This document shows positions 20,606 through 31,882 of a stretch of DNA of 64,000 nt, in pieces. The notes under the pieces were generated by a model that ran no database searches, was not told the DNA's origin, and saw only the letters and a list, made by a program, of their open reading frames with translations. Origin of the DNA: Marsupella aquatica (Eukaryota; Marchantiophyta); contig OZ316891.1 in the NCBI GenBank assembly GCA_973895155.1, forward strand, positions 21,948,001 to 22,012,000. The letters are read 5' to 3'. Position numbers and translations under genes: made by a program. Within the stretch, counting starts at the first letter, position 1. Every line of letters begins with the position of its first letter.

Positions 20606-23144
20606 AAATGTAAATGATAGGGGAATGCCGCGCACAAGGCCATACAATTTCAACAAGAGGACTCATGTAGATCCGATTGAAAAGAAGAGAAGGTTGTTGG
20701 AAACCAAAGCAGTTTCAAAAACAACGGAAGCTTCGATTGATGAAATTAAAAGAGAGAATTATTGCAAGCAGAAATGTTGTCTGACTATGCCAAGAGAAGA
20801 CATAGAAGATATCCGGATAGAATTTCACGGGATGTCTAGCGAGTCAAAAACATCACACATTTTCAACCTCTTCCACTACAGAGAAGATGATGTTCGTGAT
20901 AAGGGGCACCATGTTCTCAAGGGTATGGTCGTATGTAGACATGCATTTGCAATCATCCATGGCTTTAGCCACACGAAATATTATGATTACAAAAGGAGAT
21001 ATGTGGAGGGTTGCAAAATTGGGTTCCATGGAAACACGGGCTCCATGAAAACAAGGTCAAATACCTTGCATGCACGAGCTCTATTGGAGGATTTTTTGAC
21101 TCGAAATGCAGAGCCCATGCCTCATATACCTTATGCTGGGGCTCATGGGACACCCTCCATTGAGTATCGTCTTCCAGCATGTTACAAGAAGTTGGAGATT
21201 TTGGAAGATGTGAGAACAAAGATGAAGGAAGAGGGGCTTCCTCCAGTTACAGAGAATACTCTGTACAAGATTTGGAGCAAATCATTCGCAAACTTCAGTT
21301 TCCATAAAGATGGTGCATTTGCCAAGTGTACTCTTTGTTGTGAATACAAAGATAGTTTGATGCGAGAAAGAAGGAACAAAGAGCGTGCTGAAATTGAAGA
21401 AAAACGAGCGCAACATCTTCGTGAGCAGATGTCACGTAGATATGTTTACTATGCTCATCGAGTGATGGCTAAGCAACATCCAAGGAAATATCTTTGCATC
21501 ATTCACGACAAGATGGATCAAGCAAAGACATGGATTCCAAAAATGGTCAGTACTCCTAAATCGCTTTCGGGTCATGGGATGCCACTACCTATTGCTCTCA
21601 CAGGGATGTTGACCCACGGAAGGGATCCAAGAGTCTATGCACACTTTAGTGTCACTGGCCTTTGGCCAGGAGATGCTGATTTCACGGTGACATCCTTGGC
21701 TAAGTGTCTTCGAGACCTTGAAGAGTACAATGGAGACAAGACAGGTGACATGTTGGATGGCCTTTATTTGGAACCTCATAGACCTTTCTTTCAAGCCCTT
21801 CTTGACTTTGATGCATTTTTTAAGGGATATTTGGAACCAAAGAGTATTCCAATGAATAGGTATATTGGTTCTGAAGATGCAGCCGAGAGTCAGACGGAGA
21901 CGGTCTCCACCCAACATGGTGAGGATCAAGGAGGGGACATGCATGGGGAACAAGGCAGTCCATCTTTCAAGCCCTTGCCAAGGCACCTAACACTACAAAT
22001 GGATAACTCAGCAAAGGATAACAAAAACCAGACTGTCATGCATTTTGTAGTGAGCTTGTGAGTAGAGGAGTATTTGAAACTGTTCAAATGTCTTTTCTAA
22101 TGGTTGGTCATACACACGAAGATGTTGATGCACTCTTTTCGAAGGTATCATATCAAGTTCAGCACAAGGAAGTTGCAACTCTCCTTGCTCTTATGGCAGA
22201 GGTTTGGGAATGTGAGAGCATTCATCCAGTTCCCAGATTGATACAAGAAGTTGCATCTTACAAAGAATATCTTCAAACTTTCAAAGTTAAAGATATTCAA
22301 GGTCACTCAAAACCCGTATCATTTCTTTTCTCTATGAGAGATAATGTACCAATATTTCAGTATAAGTCCCATGTAAAGCAAGCTTGGGCTCCAGTTGGAG
22401 GAAGGTGCATTTGGGCAATAGATCTGACAAAAAATTCTCTTCTTTTACCTAGTGGAGAGCCCTTAGCTAAATTCATTGGAGAGATACACAAAAAATCTGA
22501 AGAGATTATCCCATTTCTTAACAAGTACCTTGATTTTTTGAGAAAGAGTTGCACTGATGAGACATCTATAGCATATAAGGAAAGATTTCCTCTTGTGAAA
22601 TATTGGGAGAGAATTGTGGAGTTGTTGACAAATGGGCTTGCACTAGAAGGGGAGGGAAGTACTCAATTTCCCTTGAAAAATGGATTTTGGCCTAAGACTA
22701 ACCACGGCACTGGTTACAAGATCAACCAACCGGAACAAAGTGGTCCTCCAAGTGAAGATGAGGAGAATGCGGAGATGACGGCTCTTCAAAATGAGGTCTT
22801 GGAAGAGATGGAAGATCAAGCAGCACCATTTGTTGGATCTCGAGCTGAGAGAGAACAAGGACGGTGGATTCCCCTACAGGATATTCGTGAAGGGAACTTT
22901 GTATTTCTTCGACCTGAGGATGACTGGGAGAATAAAAATGGTGGAGGTCATTTTTGGTTGGTGAGAGCTTTGGGTTCGGTGGACCCTAAGCATGAAGTCC
23001 CAACTACATCTCCAACAAACCCTCCTATGCCTCAACAATATGCTCCAATGTTTCCAGTCGAATGGTGGAGGCCTAAACACTCTAAACTTGATGTGACTGA
23101 AAGTGCACGGTATCTAAACTGCTTCATGTCCACTAAGACATGGG

Positions 23145-24219
23145 CCCTGGGCCCTTAGCTTAACTAATATGGGACCCCCCGTGCGAACAACTCAAGGGGT
23201 TTTTAAATCTTTTTTTTGAATAATAGTTATAATCGCTTATAATGTAACAACCCTTTGTTTTATTGGGTTCCATGTTATAATGAACCAAGGTGATCTAAAA
23301 AATAGGGTTCGAGTAGTTGTATGTAAGGGTAAAGCATATAGGGCCGCCACACGTCAATACTCATTCATCCACATGTCATTACATCCTTGGTTTGGGGTGT
23401 GCAAACACATTTGAATTTTTGGGGGATAGGGGAAATTTTGCCTTTAGGGGGTCTCGTGTACCATTTATGGATGACCAAAATGGTCTGCCGTCGATCTCTT
23501 TGATGCTCTATATCAAACGGTGTAGGGGTATATATGGCCTTGTAGGGCCCCCAAAGAAGGAGGAGGTCAAGTAGACACCGTTGTTCAATGCGTGTTGCGT
23601 CAGATGGGGATTCTATGATGCCACAAGTGATAGAGAGAGAGTCTCAATCCAGAGTCACTTATGTACCTCGGTGTATATTTATCACTTCTAGTGATCAAAG
23701 AATTGGTTTAAATGTAATAAGTTTTCCAATGCTTTAGACTCAAAGGATAACTTTCCTCTAAATGATGATGAATATGCTCAACAAACTATGGGACAAACTT
23801 AAGTGCAATGTGGACTTACGGTTTTCATAGATGACAGCGTAGGATGTTTACAACTTAATTTGGATACTTGTATGAGTTTGTTTGACTCTTAAATGCCTTG
23901 ACTCCTACCTTCTTGCGAGGAAGTGTGTACATAAAGAATATGTTGTTCCTATTTTTGCTTTTGATAATGTGAAATGTTTATTCCAATCTGTTTGACTTAG
24001 AATCTCTTTGATAGAATTTTTATAACACCTGAAGAGCATATTTAATGTCATTTTGATGAAGATTATAATAGCCTAAAGGGCTTTCTTAATGACCCAAAAG
24101 TAATTTATTAATACTAATAAGAGCTTTTTAAAAGGGCAAAAAATAGTACTGAAGGGGTTTGGAAGGGAGGGGCGTTCACAGGCCGGTTCCATTAATATAC
24201 ACGGAGTAAGGGCCCAGGG
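23145..24219. mobile_element. MITE 3, hAT-like, 1075 bp, inside the transposase gene
   Basis: It has perfect 13-bp inverted ends, CCCTGGGCCCTTA, with further similarity inward (TTAATATGG-type). The 8-bp direct repeat GACATGGG flanks it at 23137-23144 and 24220-24227. Reading across the joint without the element gives 57 more codons in the transposase frame, ending at 24397. It has no recognisable gene. Confidence 0.92.
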
Positions 24220-24397
24220 GACATGGGAACGAGATCCAGGGTTTGGTGAGAACGCTCAACATTGGCAATATGCAAATTCTGCAATGTATGGTTTTAAATC
24301 TGGCATGAAAGAAGAAAACATGGCGGGCAGAGGTTTGAAGATTCCTCGAAATGTTCTACAAACTGTCCAAAGTTATCTCCAAAGGATGGACAAGTAG

Positions 24398-24687
24398 ACT
24401 TAGTTGTTACTTGCGAAGCTATAATAATTAAATTAATTTAGATAGTTACTTACCTAGTTTTTATGTAAATAGTCGACACTCATTCAAACATACTAACTTA
24501 CGTACTAGTTATTTACTATTCTAATAGTTTTAATGTGAGACCATGTCATTGAGTGTTAGTTATACTATCTCCTCATTTTCTAAACTTTTGATCATTATGA
24601 ATATGAATGTTTGCTTTTTTGCATAATTAAAAATATTTTTCTATTCATTCCTTTCTTTTAAATGATTATAATAAGATTTGGTAGGAA
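24398..24687. other. AT-rich 3' flank of the transposase, nothing seen
   Basis: The sequence is very AT-rich, with no coding region or clear terminal inverted repeat. The right end of the transposase's element should lie here or in the array that follows. Confidence 0.3.
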
Positions 24688-25025
24688 AATATACACTTTT
24701 TAGGCCAAATGTACACTTTGTTGCACTCAAAGTTACACTTTCTAGACCAACTACACTTAAATGTACACTTTTTAAGCCAAATGTATGTTTCTTTCACTCA
24801 AATGTACACTTTCTAGGCCAAATGTACTAAAATGTACACTTTTAGAGCCAAATATACCTATTTTGATGTTCAAATATACACTTTTTATTGCCCAAATGTA
24901 CACTCTTTAGGCCAATTGTACACTTTTCTATCCCCAAATGTACACTTTTCATTGGCCAAATGTACACTTTTCCTCGCCCAAAAGTACACTTTTCATTGCC
25001 CAAATGTACATAAATCAAATAATAA
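24688..25025. repeat. AAATGTACACTTT direct-repeat array
   Basis: At least twelve copies of AAATGTACACTTT or close variants occur in 340 bp, separated by words such as TTAGGCC and CATTGCCC, all in one orientation. The open frames across it are by-products. It could be the subterminal array of the transposon ending here or an independent minisatellite. Confidence 0.8.
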
Positions 25026-25844
25026 TACACTTTTAATGAATAGGCTGATTTTACCCAACCTGTTCTGTCCCAGCTGCAGGAGTTGGTCGCCTAGTAAGGG
25101 TGGGCCTGCCCTCTCCCACTCTGGCTCCCGCTGTTCGGAATCCCCGTGTAAATCTCTTAACTTCCAAGTATTTCCAGTCCGTTCCAATCAGTTCCGTTGC
25201 CTCCTAATCGTTGCTTTAAAGGTAAGGCAGGAGCAAAACACACTCATTAGGGCGTCTCAAATATGAGATTTTGTGGGCACGGTCAGCAGCCGTAACATGT
25301 AAGTTACGGGTTAAGAGTGAGAAAGTTATGGACTGCCATTTTTGGCAGTCGATAACTTTGTTACGGACGGCGACGGTAACCCGACACCGTAGAGCACAGG
25401 TCCGTAACGGCTTGACGGTCCCGTCTGAAGAACAGGGTCGGGCTGAACTGGGAATCTGCAGGGATGGGAGAGCATTTTCTGGGAGACTCACGGATTGCAG
25501 AGTGACGAGCATTGCACGAGGATGACAAGAATTGCAGACGACGATGAGGCAACGACGAGGGCGACGAGGCGACGACGAGCATTGCACGAGAGGACATCAC
25601 ACCTTTGTGCGTGGACAAGACGAGGCTGAACGTGCTAGGAGGTCCAACAAGGGGACGACAACTTTGCAGCTTATTGTCACAAACCTCCACTCAGGCAGGA
25701 ACCAGAGCAGCTTGGTCCCATTTCCGCAATGCGTTGCCACATAGGAATCCACTTGAATTAAGGGCAAGGTCTTGGGTCTGTCTCAACTCCCTCGTCGAGA
25801 GCTAACCCCTAATTTCTGCCAGGTGTGTTGTTTTTCCAGGAGCC

Positions 25845-26384
25845 ATGGATGAATGGACGTCACTTGCATTTGTGGAGGAGAATAGGATTGCTGGAAATTC
25901 TCTCACTTTTTCGCCAGCACTTGTTTTCCCAGGAAATTTTGTTGCCACGAATCCCTTCCCTAGGAAATTTACATATTCTTCATGCCGTGCATGTTTGAAG
26001 TCCGTAGAGTTTGGTCAAAAATGTCACCATACTGTGCTTGCACAAATATCATTTCGATTTCAACTAATTTTGTATGATGCATTCCATGGTGGGGTGTGTC
26101 CTGTGCGTGCCCAGATGTGGGACACTGCTTCTACCTTTCTAGGTTGCTCTCCATTTGAGTTTAGTGCATACTCTAAAGCAGAGCAGCTATACCGAGTCCA
26201 TTCATTATCCCAGATAGCCCCAAAGCTCAAAGTCACCCTCCATGTCAGTGAATTTGAGCTAAAAATCGTGCATCTTGTCTTCATTGATGCTAGGCCAAGC
26301 ATTCCAATTCCCTCTTCAGTGAGAGGGCTTGTCACTCCTGAACGCCCAATTCATGTACCACAGGGGAGTTCAAGTGCAGCATAG
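25845..26384 (+). CDS. Possible OB-fold (RPA-like) zinc protein inside the Harbinger element
   Basis: An intact 179-aa frame starts at an ATG in good context and ends at TAG 26382-26384. It has a Cys/His cluster (SSCRACLKSVEFGQKCHH, residues about 45-63). A strand-rich region follows: FRFQLILYDAFHG, then VRAQMWDTASTFLGCSPFEF, then LKVTLHVSEFELKIVHLVF. The C-x2-C plus C-x-H followed by a 'xxxDxxG...A..fLG..' pattern recalls the C-terminal OB-fold of replication protein A large subunit, which binds single-stranded DNA. That is an inference from pattern only. It is encoded upstream of the transposase on the same strand. Such a gene is not a standard Harbinger component. Confidence 0.4.
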   Translation: MDEWTSLAFVEENRIAGNSLTFSPALVFPGNFVATNPFPRKFTYSSCRACLKSVEFGQKCHHTVLAQISFRFQLILYDAFHGGVCPVRAQMWDTASTFLGCSPFEFSAYSKAEQLYRVHSLSQIAPKLKVTLHVSEFELKIVHLVFIDARPSIPIPSSVRGLVTPERPIHVPQGSSSAA

Positions 26385-26616
26385 GGTAGCACTCCTGTGA
26401 AGAACAAGAGCGCTAAGAAACTTCTGACCGAACTAATCCAGTCTTTGAGAGACACAGACCTTTCAGATTAGGGTAGGATCCTAGGTTTAGGCCTTGGCAA
26501 TGACTGTTATGCAATGTCCTGCCCGATTGTGGTCAATATTTTTGAGTAAATGTTCAAATGTGTTCAATAAAATTTACATGCGTTGCTTCCGTGTATGACT
26601 TAAGCTGCAGGTCAAC

Positions 26617-28099
26617 ATGCCTCGAATTTCAGACCGTCAACACTCACTATGTTTTGTGCGGAGGACTCTTGAATTCAACATTGCTTTAGAATCTTCTGGT
26701 AGTGAGCAGGACTCCGATGACTCCCTATCATCGTTGTCCTCTGGTTTTGAGATGGACATGACTATCTCAGACAGTGATACTGATGGAGCTTTCGAGGACT
26801 CAGATTCGGACTATGACTTTGACTTGTTTGAGCTAGAGGGTCATCCTAGTGAATTGCTAGCTCGAGTTGTATTTTGTTATGCACCACACTCGATACTTTG
26901 TTGGGCGTGATGTGGTGCAGAAGTCCAAGGATTTTGTCCGTAATTACTTTGATGGGCTTGGCCTTGTATTCAGACAGATGGTGGCATGGAGAAGAGTACC
27001 TTCTTTTACTTGGTGGAATTAGTTGAGAACGATCCTATCTTTGTGAACAAGTCATGGCATGATCAAGCACCAATTGAATGGCAATTGGCTGTCACTTTAG
27101 ATCATTTTGGCCAGAACGGAAATGGGGCATGTCTAAATCACATGATACCAACATGGGGGATCAGCAATGGATCATTGGTGAACTTCACCAAGCAATGTTT
27201 GGTTGCACTAGAGGCAGCATTGTGCCAATACCTACAATGGCCAAAAGCTGTTGAACGTCATGAAATCCAGCAGGAGTTTGCAAAATTGGGGTTTCCAGAC
27301 TGTATTGGTTTGATTGATGGATCTACTTTGCCTCTTGCACAGCGTCCAGCAATTGCTGGTGAATGTTATTTTGATAGGAAATCAAGATATTCAATTAATG
27401 CTCAGGTGGTATGTGATCATCGAAGGAAAATCTTGTTCCTATTCACTGGTAAGGCTTGAAGTTGTTGCTGCATTTGTGAATGATTGTATTTGAAGCTTTT
27501 CATACTGTCATACATTCCTAATTGAATGTGCTTCTTTTGGTGTTGTCTCGTATCCAGGGATGCCTGGAACGTGCTCTGATTTGGTGTGCTTGAAGAAGTC
27601 ACCCTTGTGGTTGTGGGTGAACAATGGAACCGGATTTACAAATGGGCAGTACTTGTTAGGAGATTCTGGTTATGTAGCCCTCCCGCACATGGCTGCTGCA
27701 TACAAGAGAGCAGACACCAGTGTACACAAAGAGGACTTCAACTCTTGTGTTGCAAAGTGTAGGGTCACCAATGAGCACTGCATTGGTGTGCTCAAATCCC
27801 GTTGGTACTCTTTGAGGGAGCTGCGAACTCAATTGAACTTGAAGAAGGACAATGTGTTTATGATCCGCTTAATTGGGGTATGTGCAAAGCTACACAACTT
27901 TGTTCAAGCACAACATGATGAATGGACCGACTTAGACTCCCCTATGGAGATAGATCGGGAGATTCCAGGGCTGGGCGAAGATCATCCATTGCATGGGCCC
28001 CAATTGGCCGGTGTAATGCTGCAAGCTAGAGTGATGAGCCATGCTTTGGCTTTCCATAGGGCACCAGGTGGAGTCCTCCATAGAGACGTTAATAGATGA
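26617..28099 (+). pseudogene. PIF/Harbinger DDE transposase (HARBI1-like), frameshifted
   Basis: The protein starts with an acidic Ser/Asp-rich leader. It continues with the family's helix-turn-helix region (FRQMV, then STFFYLVELV and PIEWQLAVTL) and the DDE_Tnp_4 nuclease: GLIDGSTLPL (first Asp), LLGDSGYVALP (second Asp) and TNEHCIGVLKSRW (Glu). A GT-AG intron lies at 27449-27557 and keeps the frame. Two frame changes precede the nuclease part. Near 26870 the frame moves by one base. At about 26982 GGTGGCATGG lacks one G relative to a continuous frame. I see no introns that would explain them, so I call this a pseudogene. The nuclease half, 26986-28099, is intact. Confidence 0.85.
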
Positions 28100-28499
28100 T
28101 ACCTTAAATAGATTCAGAATTACATCAGGCTTTACAAAATGTACACTCAGGCTGCTAGTCAGTGAGTTCAGTGCAGTTTTCCAGCTTGTAATAATTATAT
28201 GAAACTCACCTAAGGGTTTTTCCGTGTACAAATGACCCATGCATTGAATGTGAGTACAATATGATTATTTGGATGCCATACAGTGATCTGTTCATTGTGT
28301 TTGCCTAAAATGGACTTCAGAACAATAAATTTACAACTGACTTTGAACCATTCGAACCATTCTTTATCCTGACACGACATTTCCGAACTCAAAAGGTCTC
28401 CAGGAAAAAAAGAGCAGGGTATCGCTTTACTCAAAATTTCTCAAATTATAGGGAGCTTACAAAATTGACACATAGTGTCATAGTTCCAATAGATTATGC

Positions 28500-28612
28500 T
28501 CTCCTACTATCGAGAGTAGTCGACTACTGATCGAGGATCGACTACTAAGGATCGAGTACCGAGTATGAACGTCTTAGTCTTGACTATTGAGGATCGACTA
28601 CTGAGGTTTGGC
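28500..28612. repeat. Short GATCGACTACTGAGG-type repeats
   Basis: The words GGATCGACTACT and ACTATTGAGGATCGACTACTG recur four to five times over about 110 bp inside the Harbinger element, between its transposase and the minus-strand frames. Confidence 0.5.
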
Positions 28613-28703
28613 TACCATCGAGCTCTCCTCTCAGAAATGCCAACATGCATATTTGCCCTTACAAACTTGCTACGTACTGGCCCGAGCTCCACTATCGACT
28701 ACT

Positions 28704-29382
28704 TTAGGGTGAGGGATACTTCCATCTATACTCATTGTATAGCATCCCATCCCCAGAGCTACCGTCGCTATCATGTTGACCTTCCCGAGCTTCCTTCTCT
28801 CGCTCCAGTTCCATGTCCCGAGCACGAGTTGCTCTCTTCCTCTTACAAACCCATTTTCGTCGGGATGTGAACTTGAGGGGTTGTGGTGCGGGTGAGCTTG
28901 TAATCTCCTTGGCATCATCAATCTTGATACCAATGTTTGATCCATGTTTGGGAGACTCTGTAGAGTCAGACGAAAGTTCGATCACCTCCTTCCCACCATT
29001 GCAGACTACATGTACCTGCTTAGGAATGCTGGCAACACCAGCTTCTGTGCGAGCTTCAGCACCCTGTGTACTTTTCGGAGGCATTGCTCCTACACAACTC
29101 GAACACAATCCTGCACAATTGGAGCAAGCAGGATGTCAATGCGGACCATGAACGCAACATTGCATTGATAAGGACCACAAGTAAACCTTCACCGTGGAAG
29201 TTAGCACAAGCAACGCATTGTCTAGAAAAGCGAAACCTGGCTAGAAATGTCGATAGAATCCCGTTGGAAGCAAAGCAATGAGAGCACCGTAGTTCACAGT
29301 CCCACTTCAAAATTTTGAGCTCCCCTGTCAAATGAAGAGTGTGGCCGAGAGTGGAGGTAACATAAGCGCCACCTCCTTGCAT
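28704..29382 (-). other. Unrecognised minus-strand frames with a Cys cluster
   Basis: Two overlapping frames may be exons of one gene. The upstream part (29382-29056) includes GELKILKWDCELRCSHC and FRFSRQCVACANFHGEG, a C-x3-C-x2-C plus C-x2-C pattern suggesting zinc binding. The downstream part (29108-28704) is rich in Ser, Lys and Glu, with CKRKRATRARD and EREKEAREGQ. I cannot place introns with confidence and do not recognise the family. It may be another accessory gene of the Harbinger element. Confidence 0.3.
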
Positions 29383-29893
29383 CCAATTCTCATGATGAGC
29401 CGAGCATTAATGAAACCTATCTCATGGGAACAAAGTACCACGTAAAGGGCTCACTCATGTGAGCTCAAAGTGTCACATGAAAAAATGTGCTACACGTAAA
29501 CTGAGGTCAGTTGTCTATACTGCTCCATGATTACAATGACGTGACTTGCCCCTTATGGATATTGACATATACCGGTGAGCAATAAATCAAATGAGGTGAG
29601 TAAGCCAAAAAATTCCAAAGACGCTTAATGTGCATTCAAATATTTTCCAAAGCATGCCTTTGACTCATTCAGAACTGACTAATGGAAGCTTAAACCATTG
29701 AATTCACACCATGAAACCACTCAATCATACCCATTCAAAACAACTGAATTTTTATTGGTGAAATTTTCAGCAAGGTACTGAACGTACTTTATACAAAAAT
29801 TTCCCCCAAGTACCAAAGGAGAAAAGTAATACTCTATTAATAATATGAATACTACTCATGAAAATTAGAAGTTTCACCATGTCTACTACTAGC

Positions 29894-31575
29894 TCACTGG
29901 GCCGGAGGCTGATCAACATCATCAATGACCTTCATCAAGCCTAGAATCTGCTCTTCCAATTTATCTGAGCAAAACAGCTGTAGTAACAATTGAGTCTTAT
30001 GTTCAGCTCTAATCATTGACATTTGATGTTCTCTCTCCACCACAGCTCTTTTCACTAATTCTGCGTCAACTCGAAGGCTATGTCTCCTAGCAATACGCTC
30101 CCTCCGTTCTGCTTCTACAGCTGCTTCCATCCGAGCTTCTCGCCTATCTCTCAATTCTGCCTCCTTCCAGTTTCTTTTGGACTCAACCATTGATCTCATG
30201 TAATTAGCTTTTTGACCCAACTTCTCAGAATAGACAGCAGCAGAGTGTGAAGGAGCAGCATTGGTAGGACTTGGGCAAGCATCAGGTGCAGGAAAATTGC
30301 GTGAAGCAGCAGCAGGATGTCCATCATGGACAGATGGAGCAGGAATACTATGAGGAGGCAGTTCTGGGCCATCAGCTGTAGTCCATGCAAAGCTATCTGT
30401 TGTGGCTTGACTAAGGTCACCCTCATAGTTTTCATTCACAAGATCAGTGTAGGTCAGATATTCATTCCAGTTCAGCTCGGTTGCCTCCACCTCTCCATCG
30501 CTCTCTGCAAACCATAATTAGAAATTAGAAATTGGTTTAAACAAAAGAACTACAAAATATGTCCACTCAGAAGCAATGTACATAACCAACAACAGCTCAT
30601 ACCACTTAGAATTTCCGTTGCAGTGTATTGAGCCTGACTTTCTTCATCAAGGTTCACTGGGTGGCCATCTGGTACTGCCTCGGTTGGTTGCACAGAAACA
30701 TCAATACAATCAGGGCCCATTCCAAAAGATCCAATTGCAGCAGGTGCTACGTTTGGTCGATCACCATACAAGGCATGCATCCTCTAAAAATGGGGGCACG
30801 CCTTGTTCAACTTGTCCTCAATGGACATTCCTGCAGCAATCTCAGCTTCGTTGAGCCCTACCCCACTGTCTGTCTTCAATGCAAGCGCCTCTTTGAATCG
30901 CTTAACATATCTCTCGTATCTCTTCCCAAGATTATCCCCTATAGTAATCGCCATAGGAAACCCGTGTGCTTGCAGAACTACAAGCATCTGCTTGAAAGTA
31001 GTCTTCTTGGTAGGGCATTTCCCGTTGATCCTGGTACGATTAATGCTTCCATGGCTGTGCAAAATTGTTAGGATTTTCCAGCCAATCAAGGATCTTGCTA
31101 TAATCTTCAACCCTCAATCAAACCTTGTCTCCAGGGAGCAGATGCGTGCTCCTTGCTAGAGCTGGGGTAGATTGAACTGGACACGAGGATTGAAGGGCCT
31201 TTGATTTGCTCGCACATTTGCCATCTCGCGATTGACAGGAACAACAACTTTGATTGAAACAGGAATTTCAGCAGCTTCCTGCACAGAGCACCTAGCATCC
31301 TCTCCAGCACCCTCAGACAAAGCGTCGACAATGGGCCCAGAAATGATCGATGGGGAAACTTTGATTGAGACCAAAATTTCAGCAGCTTGCTGCACAAAGC
31401 GCCCAACTCCCTGAGACAAAGTTGCGAGAATTGGCCCGGAAACAATCCCTCCTAGAGCAATCGGCCCGATCTGTGGCGGACACTCCCCCATTTTTCTCGA
31501 AACCAATGACGGTGTGTTGAAGAATCGGGGGGAACGAAGATTCAAAAAACTTCCCAGCCGAGCTTGAAATCGCAA
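29894..31575 (-). pseudogene. Myb/SANT-like partner protein of the Harbinger element, decayed
   Basis: PIF/Harbinger elements encode a second, DNA-binding protein of the Myb/SANT-like group. Here the middle part, around 31090-30740, shows the family's features across shifting frames: KILDWLENPNNF, then TTFKQMLVVLQAHGF, LGKRYERYVKRF, SGVGLNEAE, and EDKLNKACPHF followed by RMHALYGDRP. A TAG at about 30783 separates CPHF from RMHALYG, where the family normally reads on, and frame changes lie near 31040-31150. The C-terminal part (30490-29894) has a His/Pro/Ser linker and a Glu/Arg-rich coiled coil (about 30230-29950). The 5' part (31575-31156) contains two related Ile/Ser/Gly-rich segments that I cannot assign. 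Confidence 0.6.
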
Positions 31576-31882
31576 AACTACACTACATTTTGGAACTTCA
31601 GTCGTAGTTTCTCATATAATTTGAAAACGTGTAATTTGGGACCCGGGAGACAATAAAGCAACAGTCACACTCGGCGGAAGATTCGGGCCAAACAACGAAT
31701 ATTGAGCAGGGTGTTACGTCCATTTGGACGGCCCGTTATGACTTCCCGCACAGTTACCGTCAGTCACAAAATTTACCCCCCAAGCCATAAACGCACTGTA
31801 GACACATCCGGTAATGACTATTACGGAATACAGTACCTGCCTGTGTGGGGAAGGATAACTCTCATATTTGAGACGCCCTATT

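Larger units (their letters stand above)
19572..24397 (+). pseudogene. DUF7869-type transposase with DUF8039-like N-terminus, interrupted
   Basis: This was a single-exon frame of 1248 codons. It is now broken by one missing base in a T run at about 22043 and by MITE 3 (23145-24219). Correcting both gives exactly 3744 nt ending at TAG 24395-24397. The first ~320 residues hold three copies of a ~90-aa module (a GDxV start, a VAxGxV strand, then an S-W-x-L-W end) resembling DUF8039 modules of plant TNP1-like proteins. The core has a Cys cluster (KCTLCCEYKD, about residue 586), HDKMDQAKTW (about 643), LTGMLTHG, then MDNSAKDNKNQ (about 810) and FLMVGHTHEDVDALFS (about 845). These are characteristic of DUF7869 putative DDE-type transposases. 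A palindrome unit is coded within the frame at 20585. An acceptor-like TGTGCAG at 19552 leaves room for an upstream exon. Confidence 0.8.
25249..31879 (+). mobile_element. PIF/Harbinger DNA transposon, complete, 6631 bp
   Basis: The element has perfect 20-bp terminal inverted repeats, AGGGCGTCTCAAATATGAGA at 25249 and its complement ending at 31879. A 3-bp direct repeat ATT flanks it (25246-25248 and 31880-31882). Three-base duplications are normal for PIF/Harbinger, though TWA is the usual sequence. Inside are the two diagnostic genes, a HARBI1-like DDE transposase (+) and a Myb/SANT-like protein (-), plus an OB-fold-like gene and a Cys-containing frame. Both diagnostic genes carry frame-breaking changes, so this copy is probably no longer autonomous despite its perfect ends. 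Confidence 0.92.

Noticed and set aside
24832-25266. 144-codon frame rich in YTF and NVH words
   Set aside because: It follows the AAATGTACACTTT array and then unrelated sequence; it is not a gene.
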